Below are positions 57,880 through 64,000 of a stretch of 64,000 nucleotides of DNA, piece after piece. Numbering within the stretch: the stretch's first letter is position 1; the number at the start of each line of letters is the position of its first letter. The DNA comes from Prevotella sp. (GTDB lineage Bacteria > Bacteroidota > Bacteroidia > Bacteroidales > Bacteroidaceae): contig JAEEVW010000005.1 of NCBI GenBank assembly GCA_016291085.1, forward strand, positions 49,110 through 113,109, read 5' to 3'. Both the position numbers and the translations under genes were made by a program. Below the pieces are notes generated by a model. The model was not told the origin of the DNA and did not search any database. It worked only from the letters and a program-made list of their open reading frames with translations.

Positions 57880-59007
57880 CTACAAATAATTTCGCGAAGA
57901 GCGTATTAATTTCGTTATCTTCTCTATCTCGTCGTCAGTCAGTTCGTAATACAGCGGCAGTCGCACCAATGTGTCGGCATATCGGTCACAGTTGGCCAAC
58001 GGACGGCCATCATGTTTATCCTGATAGTACACACTGGAGTGCAAGGGCAGATAGTGGAAAGTAGCCTGTACGCCATGATTCTTCAAATAGTTCATCAGTG
58101 CCGTACGTTGTTCCAGCGATTCACAAAGCAGATAGTACATGTGGTAGTTGTTGGTAGCGTAGTCGGGCAGTTCCGGGAGTGTGATGCCCTTGGGCAGATG
58201 ACCACGCAAAGCACGGTCGTAGCTTTCCCAGATGTGACGTCGCTTCCCCTGAATGTCATCGATTTGTTCAAGCTGGGCCCACAGGAAGGCTGCGTTGAAC
58301 TCAGAAGGCAGGAACGACGAACCCATGTCGCACCAGCCATATTTGTTTACCATACCGCGATAGAACTCAGCACGGTTAGTACCTTTTTCCCAAAGAATCT
58401 CCGAACGTCTGACGAATCGTTCGTCGTTGACCACCAGCATGCCTCCTTCGCCACAATTGATGTTCTTGGTCTCGTGGAAAGAGAAAGCTGCCAGATGTCC
58501 GATACCACCCAGCGGCTTGCCTTTGTAATAGGAATCAATGGCGTGGGCCGCATCCTCGACCACCAGCAGGTTGTGTTTATTTGCCAGTGCCATGATACGG
58601 TCCATGTCGCAGGCCACACCAGCATAATGCACCACAACTATGACCTTCGTTTTGTCGTTGATAAGCGGTTCGATGGTCTCAGCGGTGATGTTGGGATTAT
58701 CCGCCCCGCTGTCAGCAAAGCGTATCACTGCGCCTTCCCGCAAAAAGGCGATGGCGGAAGAGACAAACGTGTAAGAGGGCACGATCACCTCATCGCCAGG
58801 TTTCAATTCACACAGCATGGCACACATCTCCAAAGCATCGGTACCAGAGGTGCAGAGCAGACATTTCCGGAAACCATAGCGTTTCTCGAAGAAACCATGA
58901 CACAGCTTGGTGAAGTCGCCATTGCCAGACATCGTGGTAGACTGGCACACTTCCTGGATATAACTGATCTCTCTGCCTGAGCAATAGGGTTTATTGAATG
59001 GAATCAT
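57880..59007 (-). CDS. rffA: dTDP-4-amino-4,6-dideoxygalactose transaminase-type aminotransferase (DegT/DnrJ/EryC1)
   Basis: IPFNKPYCSGREISYIQEVCQS; VEDAAHAIDSYYKGKPLGGIGHLAAFSFHETKNINCGEGG. Confidence 0.9.
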   Translation of the reverse strand: MIPFNKPYCSGREISYIQEVCQSTTMSGNGDFTKLCHGFFEKRYGFRKCLLCTSGTDALEMCAMLCELKPGDEVIVPSYTFVSSAIAFLREGAVIRFADSGADNPNITAETIEPLINDKTKVIVVVHYAGVACDMDRIMALANKHNLLVVEDAAHAIDSYYKGKPLGGIGHLAAFSFHETKNINCGEGGMLVVNDERFVRRSEILWEKGTNRAEFYRGMVNKYGWCDMGSSFLPSEFNAAFLWAQLEQIDDIQGKRRHIWESYDRALRGHLPKGITLPELPDYATNNYHMYYLLCESLEQRTALMNYLKNHGVQATFHYLPLHSSVYYQDKHDGRPLANCDRYADTLVRLPLYYELTDDEIEKITKLIRSSRNYL

Positions 59008-59010
59008 AGC

Positions 59011-59059
59011 TCAATTTTCAATTTTCAACTTTCAACTTTCAACCTTCAACGTTCAATGT
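59011..59059. repeat. 7 x 7-bp array spanning the stop codon of the downstream GT2 gene
   Basis: TCAATTT TCAATTT TCAACTT TCAACTT TCAACCT TCAACGT TCAATGT. Confidence 0.92.
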
Positions 59060-59965
59060 TTCACTGACAATAAAGACGGGACGGCCTTTTACCTGATCGA
59101 AGATCTTTCCGATATAGAGTCCCAGAACGCCCATCATGAATAGGATGATGCCGCCCACAAACCAAATAGAGAAGATGGTTGACGTGTAGCCCTCCACCTC
59201 GTTCAGGCCAGCAAACTTGGCAAAGATGTTATAGATGGCCATGAGGAAAGAGAGCACTGACATGATGAGTCCCACCGAGACAGCCAGATGCAAAGGACGG
59301 TTGCTATTGGAGATAATGGAATTATAGGACAAGGTCAGCAGACGGCGCAGATTATACGAGCTCTTGCCCTCCAGCCGGTGATCGTGATACACATCGACCG
59401 TACTCTTCTTGAATCCGAGTGTATGAATGAGCTCCACGAAAGAACGTGAATATTCAGGAATGCTGCAATATACCTTGACCACCTTCTGGCTATAGATACC
59501 AAACTCTGCCACAGCCTTGTCCGTTTCGAATCCACTCAGGAAGTCGTATGCCTTATGGAACGCCAAGGACGACATGCGCTTCAGAAAGGTATCGTCGCGC
59601 ACCACCCTGCGGGCACTGACAATATCGTAGCCTTCTTTGGCCTTGCGGTACATGGCGGGAAGGTCTTCGGGCTTGTTCTGCAGGTCGCAGTCAATGACAG
59701 CGACGTAATTGCCCTTGGCATAGCTTAAGCCTGCCGTGATGGCATAGGGCTGTCCGAAGTTGCGACTCAGATTGATGCCCTTCACTTTCTTGTCTGTAGA
59801 ACAGATTTCTGTGATCTTTTCCCAGGAATTGTCGGGCGAGCAGTCATTGACCAGTATGATGTCGTAGTCGTCCGTCAACGGGCGGATGGCTTCATGTATG
59901 CGCCGGACTAACTCTTCCAGCATTTTCTCACCATGATAGACTGGCGAAACAATGGATAGTTCCAT
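59039..59965 (-). CDS. Glycosyltransferase family 2 with two C-terminal TM helices (GtrB/ArnC-like)
   Basis: LSIVSPVYHGEKMLEELVRRIHE...GINLSRNFGQPYAITAGLSYAKGNYVAVIDCDLQ. Confidence 0.92.
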   Translation of the reverse strand: MELSIVSPVYHGEKMLEELVRRIHEAIRPLTDDYDIILVNDCSPDNSWEKITEICSTDKKVKGINLSRNFGQPYAITAGLSYAKGNYVAVIDCDLQNKPEDLPAMYRKAKEGYDIVSARRVVRDDTFLKRMSSLAFHKAYDFLSGFETDKAVAEFGIYSQKVVKVYCSIPEYSRSFVELIHTLGFKKSTVDVYHDHRLEGKSSYNLRRLLTLSYNSIISNSNRPLHLAVSVGLIMSVLSFLMAIYNIFAKFAGLNEVEGYTSTIFSIWFVGGIILFMMGVLGLYIGKIFDQVKGRPVFIVSETLNVEG

Positions 59966-60140
59966 AATACAAACTTATTTTGTTGGCAAAGGTAGTGCAA
60001 ATCGAGCGAAAAACCAAATTTATTTGAGTTTTTCTGAGATACAGCCATTGCAATGCTACACTCTTTACCTTCAGGTGTGAGAAATGCAAATAAATTCCAT
60101 TTTATTTTGTATTTCGCTCGTTTTGCACTATCTTTGCAGG

Positions 60141-61190
60141 ATGATGAAGAATCTGGTACTTGTGTTTGTCCTTTTTCTGACGTTGGTCTGCTGCACTTCG
60201 GAGGCCGACCGCAACCGCATGGATGCCCTGCTCGACAGGGCGGACAGCATGAACCGCACCTATATCCCCATGACCGACGGCATCGACTCGCTGCTTCTCG
60301 AAGCCACCCGCTATTACGACCGCCACGGCGATGCCAACCAACAGGTGCGTGCCCACTATCTGCTGGGCTGCGCTTACCGCGACATGGGCGAGGCCCCTGC
60401 CGCCCTCCAAAGCTATCAAAATGCTGTTGACCATGCTGATACCATGAGCAGTGATTGCGACTATCGTAGACTAATGAGTGTCTACGGGCAGATGGCAGAA
60501 TTATTCCATGCCCAGAATCTTCCTTCAGATGAATTTGCCCAAAAAGAAAAGTATGGGAAATATGCTTTATTGATTGGCGACACCTTATTATATATACGAA
60601 ATCTAGAGCTATACGTTAAGCCCTATTTCCTAATGGGCGATACAATGGGAATGCTGAAGGTGGTGCAACAAGCTCATGATCTTTATTTGTCACACGGCTT
60701 CACCCGTGAAGCATCAGGAGTCTATGGTCCTGTTATTGATTACTATATATCAAAAGGGCAGTTAGATGAAGCCCGTAAATTGATGAAAGAGTATGAAGAG
60801 CAATCTGGTTTGTTCGATGCTGATGGAAATATTGTTCCAAGTCGTGAGATATATTACTATATACAAGGCTCATATTATCTGATGAGGAATGATTTGCCAA
60901 ATGCTGAGCGGTGTTTTCGAAAATTGCCTGCCAATTATCAGAAAGATGCCTATAAAGGATTATTATCTGTGTTCCGTTTAAAAGGGGATTTTGATTCAAT
61001 AGCCAAGTATGCTTACTTGTATGAAACAACCTTAGATACACTTCACAACCAGATGCGCACAGATGTTGTTCATCAGATGTCGTCTATGTACAACTATCAG
61101 CGTTTTCAGTTGAAAGCTGAGAAGGAAGAACGGGCAGCAGAAAGAACGAAGGTTGCAATAATCTTTATTAGGAAACGATATACTTGTTGA
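60141..61190 (+). pseudogene. N-terminal half of a TPR-TM-coiled-coil-HTH regulator, disrupted by insertion at 61170
   Basis: MMKNLVLVFVLFLTLVCCTSEADRN...; TPR-like repeats; reads into element TIR (RKRYTC*); start placed after promoter TATCTTTGC. Confidence 0.85.
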
Positions 61191-61892
61191 CACAAATAAC
61201 TTATAAATGCAGTCAGAAATGGCTGCACTTTCTGTTTCTGCCGTTATTTATATGGAAAATAACGAATTAATACACATAAAACAATATGAAGAAATTAATT
61301 AGATTAACAGAAAGTGACCTTCATAAGATTATTAAAGAATCTATGAAGAGAATTTTGGCAGAAACTTATAATTCAGATTTATATCATTTTACCAATTTAG
61401 AAGGAATATACGGAATATTAAAAAGTAATTGCATAAGCCTTATGTTAAGTGGTGATGATGAATATGATGACAATGATGAAGTAGTATGCTTATCAAGAAC
61501 TAGTAACCCTTACATTGGATATTGTCCAAATACAAAATATGATTTAATTTTTAGAATAACTTTAGACACTAGTAAAATGTCTTCTTCAATTAGAAGAATG
61601 AAAATAAAACCTTGGTCTATGAACAATCCAAGAACAACTATAGATTATTGGAATGGTGTAAAAAAAATTCATTCTGTTAGCGATTACGAGGAAAGGGCAT
61701 ATGAAAATATAAGTCCATTAGACAAATACTGCAAGAAAATTGATGTTTTTCCGCTTATAAAAGGTGAAAAATTTGATGAAGAACAAATTAAAATATTAAA
61801 TAATTTAAAAGAAGATTTTCCGCAATGGAATAATTATTTTAGTTGGTAATAAAGTATGGGCAAATTTTAGTGTCAACAAGTATATAGTTCCC
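61171..61892 (+). mobile_element. ~722-bp transposase-less insertion element with 23-bp TIRs and 8-bp TSD
   Basis: GGAAACGATATACTTGTTGACAC (left) vs GGGAACTATATACTTGTTGACAC (right, revcomp), 21/23; TSD CTTTATTA at 61163-61170 and 61893-61900. Confidence 0.93.
61286..61849 (+). CDS. Cargo protein of unknown function (188 aa), phage-like N-terminal motif
   Basis: MKKLIRLTESDLHKIIKESMKRILAETYNSDLYHFTNLEGIYGILKSNCISLM...; only ORF in the element. Confidence 0.8.
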   Translation: MKKLIRLTESDLHKIIKESMKRILAETYNSDLYHFTNLEGIYGILKSNCISLMLSGDDEYDDNDEVVCLSRTSNPYIGYCPNTKYDLIFRITLDTSKMSSSIRRMKIKPWSMNNPRTTIDYWNGVKKIHSVSDYEERAYENISPLDKYCKKIDVFPLIKGEKFDEEQIKILNNLKEDFPQWNNYFSW

Positions 61893-61900
61893 CTTTATTA

Positions 61901-62526
61901 TCATTGGTTTTGTGCTTCTCTCGTCGCTGTTCCTATTCTTGCTCCGCCGATATAGACACAAAAAACAATCAGAAATACTGCGACTTAGTACTGATTATGA
62001 ACGCGCAGTGTCTGATTATGAAACTGCGTGTGAGGAAAATGAGTTGTTGAGGCAAAGCGGTAAGGACATCATTGAGTCTAAAACCCAAGAAATAGCTTCA
62101 TTGCGGGAGTTGGTAAGCCAATATGAACAACAATGGAAGAAAGTAAAACAGCACGACAAGGAAGAGGCACTCATAAATAGTGACCTTGTCTGCACTTTCT
62201 GTGACATGGCAATAGGTAAGCTCGGAAGCCGTATTCCAACAAATGCCGAATGGAAGCATTTGTTTCGTTTGTTCATGCAAAGCATGCCAGTAGCCCATAC
62301 CATTATTAGTAAGGATGACAAGTTATCTAATTTGGAAATGAAAACCTGTGTACTTACTTTGTTAAAATTCAAAAACAGTGATATTGCCGTTTTGCTGAAA
62401 GAAAAGCCGCAACGTATTACCAATATGAAGTCACGAATCAACAAGAAATTGTTTGGAGTGGAGTCAGCTTCCACACTTCAGGAAAATTTGCAACGTTTAA
62501 TCAGTACTGGCCGATTTGAGTTTTAA
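61901..62526 (+). pseudogene. C-terminal half (TM, coiled coil, HTH) of the interrupted regulator
   Basis: ...IIGFVLLSSLFLFLLRRYRHKKQSEILRLSTDYERAVSDYE...LKFKNSDIAVLLKEKPQRITNMKSRINKKLFG; no ATG near the junction. Confidence 0.85.
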
Positions 62527-62668
62527 TACCGAAAACTAATTATTATTCAGAAACTTACAAGATTTCTTGGTTTAAAATTGGTTTAAAAATAACCATTAAA
62601 TCTTTTGTTGCTGTCTGAGTTTATCCATAATTTTGCGAGCGATTATTAACTTTTTATTTCGGAAAATT

Positions 62669-63049
62669 ATGATGAAAAAGATTCTTTCAATTGTAGCATT
62701 ATTGTTACTAGTGGGGACAGCTTCTTCTCAGAATCCCTCGAATGTTACTGAACTCACATTTCAAGTTGGGATTACTGATCCGACAGGTTCTTCTGGTGAA
62801 CTACCTCGTAACCTCGTCAATCCTCCAAGTGCCAGTCTTGATGATCACACATTGTATATCAATAGTGAGCATCCTGCCTACACACTGTATCTTGTTGATA
62901 CTACTGGCGAGGAACCCTATGTTGTCTATCAGGTCTATGTCCCGGCCAATGTAAGTGTGGTTGTTTTACCGTCTACCCTCTTTGGCACCTACGAATTGCA
63001 GTTATATGATGGTGGCGATTATTATTTCTACAGTGAAATAGAATTATAA
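62669..63049 (+). CDS. DUF3244-like secreted protein
   Basis: MMKKILSIVALLLLVGTASSQ...LDDHTLYINSEHPAYTLYLVDTTGEEPYVVYQVYV...GTYELQLYDGGDYYFYSEIEL. Confidence 0.7.
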   Translation: MMKKILSIVALLLLVGTASSQNPSNVTELTFQVGITDPTGSSGELPRNLVNPPSASLDDHTLYINSEHPAYTLYLVDTTGEEPYVVYQVYVPANVSVVVLPSTLFGTYELQLYDGGDYYFYSEIEL

Positions 63050-63053
63050 AATA

Positions 63054-63269
63054 ATGAATGATAGACCCATGAAATATTTAGTATTATCTATATTGTTTGT
63101 AGTAGCCCCTTTTGTGGGCTACTCACAAACAACTTTGCATTTCACTTATGACGATGCCGGCAACCGTACGTCGCGTACGATTGTCGTCCGTTCCCTTCAG
63201 GCTCCGGATTATGATATGAACACTTCTGTTGATCACGGGGTCGGTTCTAATGATCATTTTTCAAGATAG
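63054..63269 (+). pseudogene. 5' fragment of a YD-repeat-like secreted protein, 3' end replaced by a REP-like repeat
   Basis: Signal peptide then TTLHFTYDDAGNRTSRTIVVRS; final codons VDHGVGSNDHFSR derive from the repeat. Confidence 0.65.
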
Positions 63270-63352
63270 ACAAAGTATAAATGTAAATGAAACAAGTAAT
63301 GAATTATCATAAAGATAACGGACTTCTGAATATGATCAGAAGAACCGACCCC
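63231..63352. repeat. REP-like repeat copy 1 with inverted ends
   Basis: GGGGTCGGTTCT (63237-63248) ... AGAACCGACCCC (63341-63352); TGATCA-like motifs inside. Confidence 0.88.
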
Positions 63353-63438
63353 AGCTCCTCCAAATTAACTCTCTTTTATAAATATTAATATAGTAACAAG
63401 TAAATTACAAAATTAAAGTTTTACCTTTGCTCCAAAAA

Positions 63439-63720
63439 ATGAAAACAATAATTGAATTCCCAGATTATATTCCTAGCAAAGGAATGTATTACAAATGGAT
63501 AGGAGATAGCTATATTACTATATCTTTAGAAGATGAAGACACTGTTGTTATAAGTGCGAATAAAGATGGGTTGTTATCCTTAGCAAATCATTTGTTGAAT
63601 CTTTCTCAAGATTCTGTACCAGATCATTTTCATATGCATTTTGATGACTTAAATGGTGGTGTTGAAAGTGGCTCATTAGGAATAATTATTGAAAAAATTC
63701 CGAAGAATCATGAAGAGTGA
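63439..63720 (+). CDS. Imm32-like immunity family protein
   Basis: MKTIIEFPDYIPSKGMYYKWIGDSYITISLEDEDTVVISANKDGLLSLANHLLNLSQDSVPDHFHMHFDDLNGGVESGSLGIIIEK. Confidence 0.55.
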   Translation: MKTIIEFPDYIPSKGMYYKWIGDSYITISLEDEDTVVISANKDGLLSLANHLLNLSQDSVPDHFHMHFDDLNGGVESGSLGIIIEKIPKNHEE

Positions 63721-63743
63721 CAGTCCCCTTGATTCTTGTATGA

Positions 63744-63774
63744 GATCACGGGGTCGGTTCTAATGATCATTTTT
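63744..63774. repeat. REP-like repeat copy 2 (short)
   Basis: GATCACGGGGTCGGTTCTAATGATCATTTTT. Confidence 0.88.
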
Positions 63775-63895
63775 TGAGTATATTGTTTTGAGATTTTTTG
63801 GACTTTATTTCCCCTTGTTGAAATGATGCATCTGACACCATATCGCCAAAATGAAATATCCCTCTCGCCAGTGAGGGGGAGAGGGATGGTGTATG

Positions 63896-64000
63896 GATCA
63901 CGGGGTCGGTTCTAATGATCATTTTTCAAGATAGAAAAAGTATAAATGGAAATGTAAATGAAACAAGTAATGAATTATCATAAAGATAACGGACTTCTGA
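63896..64000. repeat. REP-like repeat copy 3, near-identical to copy 1, truncated by window end
   Basis: GATCACGGGGTCGGTTCTAATGATCATTTTTCAAGATAG...AAACAAGTAATGAATTATCATAAAGATAACGGACTTCTGA. Confidence 0.9.

Noticed and set aside
58012-58980. 322-aa plus-strand ORF
   Set aside because: Antisense to the rffA-like aminotransferase gene
61286-61849. Transposase encoded by the inserted element
   Set aside because: No DDE, HTH or Y1 motifs visible, and the protein resembles phage-type hypothetical proteins; treated as cargo

Overview
64-kb Bacteroidales chromosome window, most Prevotella-like (TAnnTTTGC promoters, secreted proteins ending in 'YDLxGRRV..KGxYIxNGKKV'). Housekeeping genes include eno, xerD-like, murF, recO, rpsT, gyrB, miaB, aroQ, and tRNA-Leu(CAA) and tRNA-Glu(TTC). 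There are large secreted or lipoproteins, two ABC exporters, two LTA-synthase-like phosphotransferases, and many glycan or surface-polysaccharide genes. The most notable signals are below the gene scale. (1) A ~722-bp AT-rich element at 61171-61892 has 23-bp terminal inverted repeats and an 8-bp target duplication. It carries one non-transposase ORF and interrupts a TPR-TM-HTH regulator; removing it in silico restores the reading frame exactly. (2) Short periodic DNA arrays (7-, 8- and 9-bp periods) and a 36-bp palindromic repeat sit in frame inside variable loops or signal peptides of conserved proteins (RluA-like, MurF, MiaB, RecO, M28 peptidase, DUF4353 protein). (3) Intergenic elements are built of three 22-bp repeats next to a palindromic head; one lies at the breakpoint of a truncated gene. 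(4) The right edge carries REP-like GGGGTCGGTTCT repeats flanking an Imm32-like cassette. All calls come from reading the sequence; no database search was run.
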